A stretch of DNA of 64,000 nucleotides from Hamadaea tsunoensis DSM 44101 (GCF_000428945.1 NZ_AUAX01000009.1:62001-126000), one strand, 5' to 3'. Counted from the stretch's first letter, positions 45,463 to 54,752 are shown. Notes: generated from the sequence alone by a model not told the origin. Program-made: numbers and translations.

Positions 45463-46326
45463 TTATGCGTTGAACTCCTTGAGGGCTGCTCGCCGGGTTT
45501 CCAAGGGGGTGCGGGACTTGGCCGAGATCATGACCGCGACGTCGGTCGGGGACAGCTTGCCGAGGAAGTCGCGTACCGTCTGGTCGTCCAGGGGGGTGTC
45601 GTCCCAGTAGGTGTGGCAGAGGGCGTCGTCGGAGGCGAAGGACGTGGCCCGGGCGCCGAGGACCTCGTCGACGAAGACGCCGTAGAGGGTCCATTCGGAG
45701 AAGTGCAGCTGGGAGCCTACGACCGTGGGCCAGGGGCTGCCGGTCGTCTTCTCGATGCGGGCGAACATCTCGGTCAGGATCGCCGGGTCCCAGGCCAGGA
45801 TCGACGAGACGTAGTCGTGGTAGGGCGGCGGCGCGGCCGGCAGGCCGAGCATCTCGCGGGCGGCCTTGTGCCACAGCACATGCCGGGGCAGCCGGTCGTC
45901 GATCTCGTTCGGCTTGCGGTAGAAGCGGGCGACGCCGTCGCGGACGAAGGTGTCAGGGCCGAAGGGACGGCAGAAGCTGATGTCCGAGTCGACCAGGAGC
46001 AGCGTGTCCGCGTCGACGGCTCCGCTGGCCAGCTTCACGATCTGCTGGATGATCCAGCCCCGCAGCGGCGGGAACGGCCGGCGCAGGTTCAGCGAGTACT
46101 TCGTGCCGGGCAGGTGGCGTACCGAGCGGGGCAGGAAGTCCGTCTCGTCGAGCACGTGCGTACGCGGTCCGCTCAGCGATCCGAACAGTTCCAGGTCGCG
46201 GCGCGGCACGATGAGGTGATGGTGCACGTCCGGCGGCGCGTACGCGAGCACGGAGGCGTTCAGGTCCCGGCTGAGCTCGAAGTCCCCGGCGAAACTCGGG
46301 GTGACGACGGCGAGGCGGTCGGCCAT
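45463..46326 (-). CDS. DUF6492-family glycosyltransferase-like protein
   Basis: A 287-residue cytosolic protein. It starts RLAVVTPSFAGDFELSRDLN and continues HHLIVPRRDLELFG, the pattern I recall for DUF6492 proteins, which are GT-A-like. LLLVDSDISFCRPF supplies a DxD-type metal site. The late QLHFSEWTLYGVFVDEV matches the family. It is the last gene of a four-gene minus-strand run (48999 to 45463) of glycosyltransferases. ATG 46326 is chosen over 46395. The donor sugar is unknown. Confidence 0.82.
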   Translation of the reverse strand: MADRLAVVTPSFAGDFELSRDLNASVLAYAPPDVHHHLIVPRRDLELFGSLSGPRTHVLDETDFLPRSVRHLPGTKYSLNLRRPFPPLRGWIIQQIVKLASGAVDADTLLLVDSDISFCRPFGPDTFVRDGVARFYRKPNEIDDRLPRHVLWHKAAREMLGLPAAPPPYHDYVSSILAWDPAILTEMFARIEKTTGSPWPTVVGSQLHFSEWTLYGVFVDEVLGARATSFASDDALCHTYWDDTPLDDQTVRDFLGKLSPTDVAVMISAKSRTPLETRRAALKEFNA

Positions 46327-46331
46327 GGTGT

Positions 46332-47213
46332 TCAGTGTGACCCTTCGGCGGTCCCGGAACCGGTCCCGGAACGGGTGGAGTCGTCGCGTTCCCACGACGC
46401 GTTGCGGTCGGCCCGGTACGCCAGCCGGGCGGTGACGACGAGGCCGGCGTACGTGGCCGCGTCCATGGCGCCCCGGGGTCCCTGGCGGACCAGTTTGAGC
46501 ACGTCGCGGGCTGCCCCGCCGGACGTCTCCCGAGCGGTGGCGGCATTGGTCCGGTGGTGTTCGGCCTTGCCCCGATAGGTGCGGCGCAACACCTTGAGCA
46601 GATCGCGTACCCGCCGCGGCAGCGCGACCGTCACCGGCGGGCAGTCGACGATCTCGATCTCACCGGTGCCGAACAGCTGATCCACGAAGAGGTCGTCGGC
46701 GACCTGGTCGGGGAACTCGTCGAACCGGGCGCGACCCGCAGCCGACAGTGCGTACACGCCCGCGCCCCAGAGGGAGTTGAGGACGGCGGGCATCTGCGAG
46801 CGCGCCCGGGAATAGCGGCGGACCAGCGCGACCGACTTCGCCGAGTCGTAGACCAGCGGCGGGCGGCCGGCCAGCGGTCGCTGCTCGCCTGGGATCTCCG
46901 GCGTCAGACGGTCGGCCACGGTCAGCGCCGACTGCAACGGCAGCACCACGTCCGCGTCCAGGTAGATCCGCGGGAGCGCGCGTACCGCCTTGTCGCCCGC
47001 GCGCAGCGCGAGCACTTTCGAGCCTTCCGCCAGCTCCAGCACGCGTACGCCCGCGAAGCGCCGGGCGATCTCGGCGGTGTTGTCGGTGCAGCCGTTGGCG
47101 ACGACCACGACCTCCAGGCGGCCGTCGAGGACGGCGGGGTGCAGTTCGGTGAGGCAGGCGGCGATGACCGCCGACTCGTTGTGGGCCGGGATGACGACCG
47201 AGGCGAGGGTCAC
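46332..47213 (-). CDS. Family 2 glycosyltransferase
   Basis: A 293-residue GT-A enzyme. It begins LASVVIPAHNESAVIAACL and has VVVANGCTDNTAEIARRF; the metal site is YLDADVVLP. A basic C-terminal half (RRVRDLLKVLRRTYRGKAEH) could sit at the membrane. It starts at the GTG whose first bases overlap the previous stop (GTGA), so it is coupled to the gene at 47210. The sugar specificity is unknown. Confidence 0.9.
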   Translation of the reverse strand: MTLASVVIPAHNESAVIAACLTELHPAVLDGRLEVVVVANGCTDNTAEIARRFAGVRVLELAEGSKVLALRAGDKAVRALPRIYLDADVVLPLQSALTVADRLTPEIPGEQRPLAGRPPLVYDSAKSVALVRRYSRARSQMPAVLNSLWGAGVYALSAAGRARFDEFPDQVADDLFVDQLFGTGEIEIVDCPPVTVALPRRVRDLLKVLRRTYRGKAEHHRTNAATARETSGGAARDVLKLVRQGPRGAMDAATYAGLVVTARLAYRADRNASWERDDSTRSGTGSGTAEGSH

Positions 47214-48178
47214 CGCAGTCCCTTCTGCTGGGGCCGGTCGCCGCCGGGCAGCGCCGCCCAGCGCTTGCGCGACAGCAGTACGCGCAGCGCGTACCGGTTG
47301 GCGGGCCGGTGGATGCGGAGAGCTTCGTTGAGCGCGACGACGGCGCGGAAGACGGAGGTGGCGAACCGGCCGTGGTACTTCGCGAAGTACCGCACGCGGT
47401 TGACCGTGTTGAGCGCGACCAGGCCGTGGCTCGCGCCGGACGCGCCGCCCTCGTGGGTGACCACGGCGTCGGGCACGTAACGGATCGCCCAGCCGGCCTG
47501 GCGCAGGCGGCGCGCGTAGTCGGTCTCCTCGCTGTAGAGGAAGAACCGCTCGTCGTCCCAGGCGCCGATCTGCTCGTCGGCGGCCCAGGCGATCGCCAGC
47601 ACCGCGCCGGTCGCCCAGTCGACGTCGCCCGGCCGCTCGTACGGCGCCCGGGACCAGATCATCTCCGAGAGCCCGGCCGGCCGGTCCGGCCACTTCTTGC
47701 CCAGCAGCGCGTCGCCGAGCGCCCGGCCGATCGACGGCTCGCGGCGCAGCGACGGGTAGGGCTCGCCGTTCTCGTCGTCGAACCGCGGCACCGCCGCCCC
47801 GACACCGTCCTCGTGCAGGGCCGCCAGCAGCTTGCGTACGCTGCCCGGGGCCAGCTCCAGGTCCGGGTTGAGGATCAGCACCGCGCCGGTCTCGCCGAGC
47901 AGTTCGCGCCCGGCGTTGATCCCGCCGGAGTAGCCCAGGTTCTGCCCGGTCGGGTGGAACACCACGTCCGGGTACTTCGCCATCACCGCAGGCAGGTCGT
48001 CGCGCGAGCCGTTGTCGACGACGATCACGCGTACGCGCAGGCCGTCGGCGGCCGCCGGCAGGGTGTCCAGCAGACCGGCGATCCGGTCGGCGCTGTTGTA
48101 CGTCACCGTGATCACGGTGCAGTCGACCGCGACCGTCGCCGACGGTTCGAACCCGGCCGTACGCATCGGGTTGGTCAC
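47210..48178 (-). CDS. Family 2 glycosyltransferase (rhamnosyltransferase-like)
   Basis: A 322-residue GT-A enzyme. CTVITVTYNSADRIAGLL and VVDNGSRDD are typical, followed by the LNPDLEL block characteristic of WbbL/GtfA-like rhamnosyl or related transferases. The acceptor region contains DVDWATGAVLAIA and FFLYSEETDYARRLRQAGW. The GTG at 48178 overlaps the stop of the WecG-like gene by four bases. Rhamnosyl transfer is a resemblance, not proof. Confidence 0.9.
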   Translation of the reverse strand: MTNPMRTAGFEPSATVAVDCTVITVTYNSADRIAGLLDTLPAAADGLRVRVIVVDNGSRDDLPAVMAKYPDVVFHPTGQNLGYSGGINAGRELLGETGAVLILNPDLELAPGSVRKLLAALHEDGVGAAVPRFDDENGEPYPSLRREPSIGRALGDALLGKKWPDRPAGLSEMIWSRAPYERPGDVDWATGAVLAIAWAADEQIGAWDDERFFLYSEETDYARRLRQAGWAIRYVPDAVVTHEGGASGASHGLVALNTVNRVRYFAKYHGRFATSVFRAVVALNEALRIHRPANRYALRVLLSRKRWAALPGGDRPQQKGLR

Positions 48179-48999
48179 TTGTCCTCCGTGGTCGCCGGGG
48201 ACTCGGTGGCCAGCCGGGAGTTCTTGCGGAGCCGGTACAGCGCGGGCGGGCCCTGCACGATATAGCGGCGGGCGAGCCGGCGGGGCTCCCGGGCCAGCCG
48301 GTACGCGCCCTCGACACCCGCCTTGCGGACCCAGGCCGGAGCACGCTGGACGGTGCCGGCGATGAAGTCCGTCGCCGCCCCGAAGGCGAGCAGTACGCGA
48401 GCCCCGCTGGCCTGCGCGTACTCGGCGATCCACCGTTCCTGGCGGGGTTTGCCGAGCCCCACGACGAGCAGCTCGGTACGCGTACCCGCCACGGTCGCGG
48501 CCAGCTCGGCGGCGCCCTTCGGGTCGGTCAGCTGGGCCCGGGGCGGCGCCCACGTGCCCGAGATCTTGAGCGCGGGCAGCTGCTCGGAGAGCGCGGCGAG
48601 GAGCAGCTCGTGGCCGGTCGGCGTACCGCCGAGGAAGCCGACCGTGGCGCCGGCCGACTCGGCCACGCCCAGCAGGAGCGGCAGCAGGTCGGACCCGGCG
48701 AGCAGCGGCCAGTCCCGGCCGGTCAGGAGGGCCGCGCGGCGTACGAGCGGGACGCCGTCGAGCAGGACGAGCCAGTCGGGGCTCGCGGGGCCGGCGGCCT
48801 CGAAGTCGACGCGGCCCTGGCCGGCGCTGCCGAAGTGGTGGATGTGATCGACGTTGGCAGAGGCGATGGCCAGCGGCCGGGCGGGCTGAGCCGGGGCGGT
48901 CAGGCGGTCGCGGACCGCGCCGACGACCCCGTCCAGCTCGAGCAGATGCACGACGGTGCCGCCCAGGAGAATCCGGGCGGCCGGCAGGTTATCGGTCAT
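48175..48999 (-). CDS. WecG/TagA/CpsF-family glycosyltransferase
   Basis: A 274-residue enzyme of the family that adds a ManNAc(A)-type second sugar to a lipid-linked GlcNAc. The conserved block VVGLGKPRQERWIAEY is present. ASANVDHIHHF corresponds to the usual NxxH region, and LLDGVPLV and GFLGGTPTG to the substrate pocket. The tail is basic (REPRRLARRYIVQGP). It likely makes the second step of repeat-unit assembly, after the initiating phosphoglycosyltransferase, which is not in this window. ATG 48999 is used; an earlier start at 49044 is open. Confidence 0.88.
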   Translation of the reverse strand: MTDNLPAARILLGGTVVHLLELDGVVGAVRDRLTAPAQPARPLAIASANVDHIHHFGSAGQGRVDFEAAGPASPDWLVLLDGVPLVRRAALLTGRDWPLLAGSDLLPLLLGVAESAGATVGFLGGTPTGHELLLAALSEQLPALKISGTWAPPRAQLTDPKGAAELAATVAGTRTELLVVGLGKPRQERWIAEYAQASGARVLLAFGAATDFIAGTVQRAPAWVRKAGVEGAYRLAREPRRLARRYIVQGPPALYRLRKNSRLATESPATTEDK

Positions 49000-49263
49000 G
49001 CGCTCAATCCGTATTCCGACAGTGAGAATTCGACAGTGATCCATGAATAAGGGCGGTTTCCGCCAGTGCCCAGCTAACCTGGTCCGGATGCCGGACTAGT
49101 ACGGCCGAACGGCCGATGACCTGGCATCCTTTGGCGACGTAGGGAGGCGGAAAGGTTCGACCTTGGAGAAAAAGCACAGCTCAGGCTCGGTATGTGAGGG
49201 GTATTTACGGTGCGGTCTGCCAGATATCCGTCAGTGGCATACCGGCTGACCAGGGCGTCCGGC

Positions 49264-49269
49264 TAGCCT
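49264..49269 (+). promoter_or_regulatory. -10 element of a leaderless promoter (sugar-nucleotide operon)
   Basis: TAGCCT, six bases before the GTG at 49276. The 49000-49275 gap is an AT-richer divergent control region. It holds a direct repeat CGACAGTGA (near 49018 and 49031) but no other clear element. Confidence 0.55.
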
Positions 49270-49275
49270 GCCCGG

Positions 49276-50343
49276 GTGTCGTTGACCTCTGACGAGCCCA
49301 TTGGCGTGGCTGTCGTCGGGGCCGGTTACTGGGGCCCCAATCTCGTTCGCAATTTCCAATCCAGCCCGGACTTCCGGCTTGCCTGGCTGTGCGACCTCGA
49401 TGTCGCGCGAGCCAAGAAGGTACTCGGCGGCTACTCGACCGTCCAGCCGACGGACGACCTGGCCCTCGTGCTCGCCGACGAGAACGTGGCGGCCGTGGCG
49501 ATCGCCACACCGGCCGGCACGCACCTCGACGTGGCGATGCAGGCGCTGGCCGCCGGCAAGCACGTCCTCGTCGAGAAGCCGCTCGCGGCCACGTACGCCG
49601 AGGGTGTGGAACTGGTGGCCGAGGCGGAGCGCCGCGGCCTGATCCTCATGTGCGACCACACGTTCTGCTACACGCCGGTCGTGACCCGGATCCGTGAGCT
49701 GGTGCACTCGGGCGAGATCGGCGATCTGCAGTTCCTCGACTCGGTCCGCATCAACCTCGGCCTCGTCCAGCGCGACATCGACGTGCTCTGGGACCTCGCC
49801 CCGCACGACCTGTCGATCCTGGACTTCATCCTGCCCGCCGGCGTGGAGGTCGTTTCGGTCAGCGCGCACGGCACCGACCCGATCGGCGCCGGCCGGGCCT
49901 GCATCGGCTACCTGACGCTCCAGCTGTCGACCGGTGCCATCGCGCACGTCCACGTGAACTGGCTCTCACCGATCAAGGTGCGTACCACGATCATCGGCGG
50001 CTCGAAGCGGACCCTGGTCTGGGACGACCTCAGCCCGACCACCCGCCTCGCGATCTACGACCGGGGCGTCGACGTCGCGGCACCCGAGGAACTCGGGGAC
50101 GAAGCCAGGCGAAACCTGCTCGTGTCGTATCGATCGGGGGACATGGTGGCCCCGGCGCTCCTCGAACGCGAGGCGCTGAGCACTATGGTGGCCCAGTACG
50201 CGGCCGCGATCCGCACCGGAACGCCGCCGCTCACCGACGGGCGCGCGGGGCTGCGCGTACTGCGGATCCTGGAAGCGGCCTCGGCCAGCCTGCGGGCCGG
50301 CGGCGTCGCCGTGCGTCTGGACACCGATGGAGGAATCTCGTGA
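49276..50343 (+). CDS. Gfo/Idh/MocA sugar oxidoreductase (WlbA/WbpB-like)
   Basis: A 355-residue NAD-dependent sugar dehydrogenase. The Rossmann motif is VVGAGYWGPNLVRN and the family block VLVEKPLAA carries the catalytic Lys. AIATPAGTHLD is also typical. Given the DegT aminotransferases downstream and a WlbB/WbpD-like acetyltransferase at 56149, it probably oxidises C3 of a UDP-GlcNAc-derived uronic acid (WlbA/WbpB step). Alternative Gfo/Idh roles cannot be excluded. The start is GTG with a leaderless promoter. It opens a four-gene plus-strand operon with overlapping genes. Confidence 0.85.
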   Translation: MSLTSDEPIGVAVVGAGYWGPNLVRNFQSSPDFRLAWLCDLDVARAKKVLGGYSTVQPTDDLALVLADENVAAVAIATPAGTHLDVAMQALAAGKHVLVEKPLAATYAEGVELVAEAERRGLILMCDHTFCYTPVVTRIRELVHSGEIGDLQFLDSVRINLGLVQRDIDVLWDLAPHDLSILDFILPAGVEVVSVSAHGTDPIGAGRACIGYLTLQLSTGAIAHVHVNWLSPIKVRTTIIGGSKRTLVWDDLSPTTRLAIYDRGVDVAAPEELGDEARRNLLVSYRSGDMVAPALLEREALSTMVAQYAAAIRTGTPPLTDGRAGLRVLRILEAASASLRAGGVAVRLDTDGGIS

Positions 50344-51350
50344 GTGCAGCGGTTGCCGTGAGCGGATCGCGGGCGCTGGTCACCGGCGGCGCCGGAACGA
50401 TCGGCTCGCACGTCGTCGACCTGCTCGTGCAGGGGGGCGCGACCGAGGTGATCGTGCTCGACAACCTGGTACGCGGGCGCCTGGCGAACCTGCGCGAGTC
50501 GCTCCCGTCCGGGGTCGTCCGGGTGGTCGAGGGTGACATCCGCGACGCCGCCCTGGTACGTGACCTGACCGAGGGCATGGATCTCGTCTTCCACCTGGCG
50601 GCGCTGCGGATCACGCAGTGCGCCCAGGAGCCGCGGCTGGCCAACGAGGTGCTGGTCGACGGCACCTTCAACGTGATCGAGGCGGCCGCCGACGCCGGCG
50701 TACGCAAGGTGATCGCGTCCAGCTCGGCGAGCGTCTACGGCCTGGCGGAGCAGTTCCCGACCACCGAGCGCCACCACCCGTACAACAACGACACCTTCTA
50801 CGGCGCGGCCAAGGCGTTCAACGAGGGGATGCTGCGCAGCTTCAAGGCCATGAAGGGCCTGGACTACGTGGCGCTGCGCTACTTCAACGTCTACGGCCCC
50901 CGGATGGACGTCTTCGGCCTCTACACCGAGGTGCTCATCCGCTGGATGGAGCGCATCGAGAGCGGGCAGCCGCCGCTGATCCTCGGCGACGGGCTGGCGA
51001 CCATGGACTTCGTGCACGTCGCCGACATCGCGCGGGCCAACATCCTGGCCGCCGAGGCGGACGTCACCGACGACGTGTTCAACATCGCGTCGGGTACCGA
51101 GACGAGCCTGCGGGAACTGGCCGCCGCGCTCAGCGCGGTCATGAAGTCCGACCTGGAGCCGGAGTTCGGTCCGGCCCGCTCGGTCAACGGCGTCACCCGC
51201 CGGCTCGCCGAGATCGAGAACACCGCGAGCCGCATCGGTTTCCGCAACGAGATCACCATGGAGGAGGGCCTGCGCGGCCTCGTCGAGTGGTGGCGCGCGG
51301 AGCGCATCGCGGGCGACGACCCCGGCGCGGCGAAGGCGGTCTCTCAGTGA
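50340..51350 (+). CDS. NAD-dependent sugar epimerase/dehydratase (extended SDR)
   Basis: A 336-residue sugar-nucleotide enzyme of the GalE-like extended SDR class. The cofactor motif is VTGGAGTIGSHVV, and the catalytic residues sit in SSSASVYG and YGAAKAFNE (Y-x3-K). LRYFNVYGPRMD and GDGLATMDFVHVAD are typical. Whether it is a 4-epimerase or a dehydratase cannot be told from this. GTG 50340 overlaps the previous stop (GTGA) and its own stop overlaps the next start, so the three are coupled. Confidence 0.9.
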   Translation: MSAAVAVSGSRALVTGGAGTIGSHVVDLLVQGGATEVIVLDNLVRGRLANLRESLPSGVVRVVEGDIRDAALVRDLTEGMDLVFHLAALRITQCAQEPRLANEVLVDGTFNVIEAAADAGVRKVIASSSASVYGLAEQFPTTERHHPYNNDTFYGAAKAFNEGMLRSFKAMKGLDYVALRYFNVYGPRMDVFGLYTEVLIRWMERIESGQPPLILGDGLATMDFVHVADIARANILAAEADVTDDVFNIASGTETSLRELAAALSAVMKSDLEPEFGPARSVNGVTRRLAEIENTASRIGFRNEITMEEGLRGLVEWWRAERIAGDDPGAAKAVSQ

Positions 51351-52477
51351 GCAACGCGAAGATCCCTGTCATGCTGCCGTGCCTGGGCGAGGAAGAGGCC
51401 CAGGCCGCCGCAGAAGCCGTACGCTCCGGCTGGGTCGCCCAAGGCCCCCGGGTCACCGCGTTCGAGAAGGCGTTCGCCGAGCGTGTCGGCGCCGCCGAGG
51501 GCATCGCGGTCAGCAACTGCACGACCGGCCTGCACCTGGCGCTCGTCGCGATCGGCGTCGGCCCCGGCGACGAGGTCATCGTCCCGTCGCTGTCGTTCAT
51601 CGCCACCGCCAACGCGGCCCGCTACGTCGGCGCCACCCCGGTCTTCGCGGACGTCGACCTGGCCACGGGCAACCTGACCGAGGCCACGATCGACGCGGTG
51701 CGTACCGAGCGGACGAAGGCGATCATCGCAGTCCACCAGGGCGGCAACCCGTTCGACACCCGCGCGCTGCGGGCCGCCGCCACCCGCTGGGGCGTCGCGC
51801 TCGTCGAGGACGCGGCCTGCGCCGCCGGCTCGACCGCGTACGGGCGGCCGGTGGGGGAGGGCGCGCTCATCGCCGCCTGGTCGTTCCACCCGCGCAAGGT
51901 CATCACGACCGGCGAGGGCGGCATGATCACCACCGACGACGCCGAGTGGGCGGTCCGCCTGCGCCGCCTGCGCGAGCACGGCATGAACGTCTCCGCCGCC
52001 GAGCGGCACGCCGCCACCCAGCCGGTGCTGGAGGCGTACCTGGAGACCGGTTACAACTACCGGATGACGGACATCCAGGCGGCCGTCGGCCTCGTGCAGC
52101 TCGACCGGCTGGACGGCCTCGTCGCCCAGCGCCGCGAGCTCGCCGCCCGCTACGACGAGCTGCTCAAGGGCATCGAGGGTGTCACGCCCGTCACCGTTCC
52201 CGGGTACGCCGAGAGCAACTACCAGTCGTACTGGATCCTGTTCGGCGCGGAGTTCGCCACCGACCGGGACGACGTCCTGCGGATCCTGGCCGACGCCGGG
52301 ATCTCGGCCCGCCGGGGCATCATGGCGGCCCACCTCGAGCCCGCGTACGCGGGTGTCGAAGCCGATCTGCCGAACACCGAGCGGCTCACCCGGCACTCGC
52401 TGATCCTCCCGCTGCACCACCTGCTGACCGCCGAGGACCAGGACCGGATCGTCGGCGTCCTGCGTACCCTGGCCTAG
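51347..52477 (+). CDS. DegT/DnrJ/EryC1-type PLP sugar aminotransferase
   Basis: A 376-residue PLP enzyme that aminates a keto-sugar nucleotide. The Schiff-base Lys184 lies in SFHPRKVITTGEGG and Asp155 in LVEDAACAAG. The SNCTTGLHLAL block binds the cofactor phosphate and MTDIQAAVGLVQL closes the fold. It resembles perosamine/4-amino-type aminotransferases (PseC/VioA/GDP-perosamine group). It could make the amine that the formyltransferase at 42549 acts on. The start is GTG overlapping the epimerase stop by four bases. Confidence 0.92.
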   Translation: MSNAKIPVMLPCLGEEEAQAAAEAVRSGWVAQGPRVTAFEKAFAERVGAAEGIAVSNCTTGLHLALVAIGVGPGDEVIVPSLSFIATANAARYVGATPVFADVDLATGNLTEATIDAVRTERTKAIIAVHQGGNPFDTRALRAAATRWGVALVEDAACAAGSTAYGRPVGEGALIAAWSFHPRKVITTGEGGMITTDDAEWAVRLRRLREHGMNVSAAERHAATQPVLEAYLETGYNYRMTDIQAAVGLVQLDRLDGLVAQRRELAARYDELLKGIEGVTPVTVPGYAESNYQSYWILFGAEFATDRDDVLRILADAGISARRGIMAAHLEPAYAGVEADLPNTERLTRHSLILPLHHLLTAEDQDRIVGVLRTLA

Positions 52478-52491
52478 AGGAGACCGCTTTC

Positions 52492-53598
52492 ATGGGCAAC
52501 ATCCCGCTCGTCGACCTGGCCGCGGCGCACGCCGAGGTGGCCGCCGAGGTCGAGACCGGCTTCAAGCGCATCATCGCCGACACGGCGTTCATCGGCGGCG
52601 CCGAGGTGACCGCGTTCGAGCAGGAGTACGCCGCCTTCTCGGGCGTCGGGCACTGCGTTGGCGTCGCCAACGGCACCGACGCGATCGAGCTGGCCCTGCG
52701 CGCGATGGACATCGGCCCCGGCGACGAGGTCGTCACCGCGGCCAACACGTTCGTCGCGACCGTCGAGGCGATCGCGCGGACGGGTGCGCGTACGGTCCTG
52801 GTCGACTGCGACCCGGCGACCTACCTGATCGACACCGACGCCGCGCTCGCGGCGATCACCCCGGCCACCAAGGCGATCGCCCCGGTGCACCTCTACGGCC
52901 AGCTCGCGCCGGTCGAGAAGCTTCGGGCCGGCACCGCGCTGCCGATCATGGAGGACGCGGCGCAGTGCCAGGGCGCCACCCGCTTCGGCAAGGGCGCGGG
53001 CTCCGGCGGTATCGCGTCCACCAGCTTCTACCCGGGCAAGAACCTCGGCGCGTACGGTGACGCGGGCGCCGTGGTCACCGACGACGAGGACCTCGCCCGG
53101 CTGGTGCGCACCATCGGCAGCCACGGCGGCCTGGCCAAGTACCGGCACGACGTCATCGGCTTCAACAGCCGGCTCGACGGGCTGCAGGCGGTCGTGCTCC
53201 GCGCCAAGCTGGCCCGCCTCGCCCACTGGAACGACCTGCGCCGCGCGGCCGCCGCCCGCTACGACGAGCTGCTCGCCGGCCTGGACGTGGTCACCCCGGT
53301 CACCCTCGACGGCAACGAGCACGTCTGGCACCTCTACGTGGTACGCGTACCCGGCGACGGCACGCCGGCCCGCCGTGACGCGGTGCTCGCCGAGCTGAAC
53401 GCGGCCGGGATCGGAGCGGGCATCCACTACCCGTACCCGGTGCACCTGACGCCGGCGTTCTCGGGTCTCGGCTACGGGCCCGGTGCGTTCCCGGTGGCGG
53501 AGAAGACCGCGACGGAGATCCTGTCGCTGCCGCTGTTCCCGCAGATCACGCCCGAGCAGCAGCAACGCGTCGTCTCGGTGCTGACCACCGCCCTGTAA
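52492..53598 (+). CDS. Second DegT/DnrJ-type sugar aminotransferase (WlbC/WbpE-like)
   Basis: A 368-residue PLP aminotransferase. It starts NIPLVDLAAAHAEV, as 3-aminotransferases of the WbpE/WlbC/QdtB type do. Lys183 is in SFYPGKNLGAYGDAG and Asp155 in PIMEDAAQCQGA; GIHYPYPVHLTPAF closes the sequence. It would form the 3-amino sugar that the acetyltransferase at 56149 acetylates. The ATG has AGAGGAGA upstream and lies 14 bases after the first aminotransferase. It is followed by copy 3 of the dispersed palindrome. Confidence 0.92.
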   Translation: MGNIPLVDLAAAHAEVAAEVETGFKRIIADTAFIGGAEVTAFEQEYAAFSGVGHCVGVANGTDAIELALRAMDIGPGDEVVTAANTFVATVEAIARTGARTVLVDCDPATYLIDTDAALAAITPATKAIAPVHLYGQLAPVEKLRAGTALPIMEDAAQCQGATRFGKGAGSGGIASTSFYPGKNLGAYGDAGAVVTDDEDLARLVRTIGSHGGLAKYRHDVIGFNSRLDGLQAVVLRAKLARLAHWNDLRRAAAARYDELLAGLDVVTPVTLDGNEHVWHLYVVRVPGDGTPARRDAVLAELNAAGIGAGIHYPYPVHLTPAFSGLGYGPGAFPVAEKTATEILSLPLFPQITPEQQQRVVSVLTTAL

Positions 53599-53616
53599 CG
53601 CCGCTTCACGGCACCC

Positions 53617-53699
53617 CCAAGATCCCGTTTGGATCAGGGAAATCACCCGAATCATGGACCAAGATTCGGGTGGAAAACCTGATCCAAGCGGGATCTTGG
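53617..53699 (+). repeat. Dispersed ~83-bp nested palindrome, copy 3
   Basis: Outer arms CCAAGATCCCGTTTGGATCA / TGATCCAAGCGGGATCTTGG and inner arms CACCCGAATC / GATTCGGGTG, in the same orientation as the copy at 12011. It lies between the convergent stops at 53598 and 53730, 18 bases from the aminotransferase stop. Confidence 0.95.
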
Positions 53700-53729
53700 C
53701 GTACCCGGGAGCCGGCTTGGGGGGCTTGG

Positions 53730-54752
53730 CTAGCGGATGACGGCGGGGGACCAGGCGTCGTGGACCAGGACCGACGGGCTGCCGGAGCCGTCCGCGGGGA
53801 CCTGCCAGATGTCGCTGGTCGCCGTACCGGCCGTGTCCCGGGAAAGTCCATACAGGACGGTCTTGTCGTCGAGCCACTCCACCTGGTCGTCGACGCTGCG
53901 CTCCTCGGCGAGCACGGTCTCCTTGCCGCTGGCCAGGTCGTACACCGCCAGCCGCCAGTGCCCCGCCGGCAGGTCGCCGTGCTTCTTGAAGGCGATCTTC
54001 GTACCGTCCGGCGACAGCGACGGGCACTCCACGTCGCCGCGTACGCTCACCAGGCGCCTGTCCGCGATGCTGCCCTTGACCAGCCACGTCTTGCCGCCCG
54101 AGGCCGCCGTCGCGTAGAAGGCGTCGTCGTCCACGAAGGTCACGCCCCACACGTTGCGGTCCGTGGCCGTGATCTTCCTGCCGTCCACCAGCAACTCGTA
54201 CTGTTCCGCGTCCGCGACCACCTGGCCCGAGGAGCGGCTGATCAGCGTACGCGTGGAGAACTGCCCCGGATTCGCGTAGGAGTCGCCGAAGACGAAGGTC
54301 GTCGTGCTGGTCAGCGTGCCGTCGCGGGAGATGCGGGCCCGGCTCGGCAGTCCCGAGAGCGACAGGTCGGCGGTGGGCTGGAAATCCGCCCCGAGCATCT
54401 GCCCCTTGTACGACGTGACGAGTCCCCGCGTCGCGAACAGGCAGATCGCGGCGCCGCGCTGCGCGTACACCCGATCGCAGGTGGCGGGGGTGACGGCCCG
54501 CGGGCCGTCGGCGTTCGTCAGGGGTGTGACGGCGACCTGGCCGTAGCCGTCGCCGAGGGCGGTGTTGCGGAAGACCAGGTGCGGCGCGGCCAGGTAGCCG
54601 GCGAGATCGGTGGAGGTGGCGGTGGTCGTGGCGGATTTCGCGTCGGCCTGCTGCCCGTGCACGTGCGCGAGGTACGCGACGGTGCCGCCGACGGCCACGA
54701 CGACGACCGCGGCCAGGGCGAGGAGCCGGCCGCGGGTGAGGGTCTCGGTCAC
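53730..54752 (-). CDS. Membrane-anchored TolB-like beta-propeller protein
   Basis: A 340-residue protein with a short cytosolic tail and one helix (about 10-28), followed by an external beta-rich domain. The last third reads like WD40/TolB propeller blades (CPSLSPDGTKIAFKK, then WRLAVYDLASGKETVL, then SDIWQVPADGSG). Two cysteine pairs lie in the N-terminal part. It is probably a sensor or scaffold; no enzyme motif is seen. The GTG start overlaps the stop of the MFS gene by four bases, so they are expressed together. Confidence 0.8.
   Translation of the reverse strand: MTETLTRGRLLALAAVVVVAVGGTVAYLAHVHGQQADAKSATTTATSTDLAGYLAAPHLVFRNTALGDGYGQVAVTPLTNADGPRAVTPATCDRVYAQRGAAICLFATRGLVTSYKGQMLGADFQPTADLSLSGLPSRARISRDGTLTSTTTFVFGDSYANPGQFSTRTLISRSSGQVVADAEQYELLVDGRKITATDRNVWGVTFVDDDAFYATAASGGKTWLVKGSIADRRLVSVRGDVECPSLSPDGTKIAFKKHGDLPAGHWRLAVYDLASGKETVLAEERSVDDQVEWLDDKTVLYGLSRDTAGTATSDIWQVPADGSGSPSVLVHDAWSPAVIR

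Noticed and set aside
45239-45874. 211-codon minus-strand frame including the tandem repeats
   Set aside because: Pro/Arg-rich translation of the 16-bp repeat and an out-of-frame part of the DUF6492 gene.
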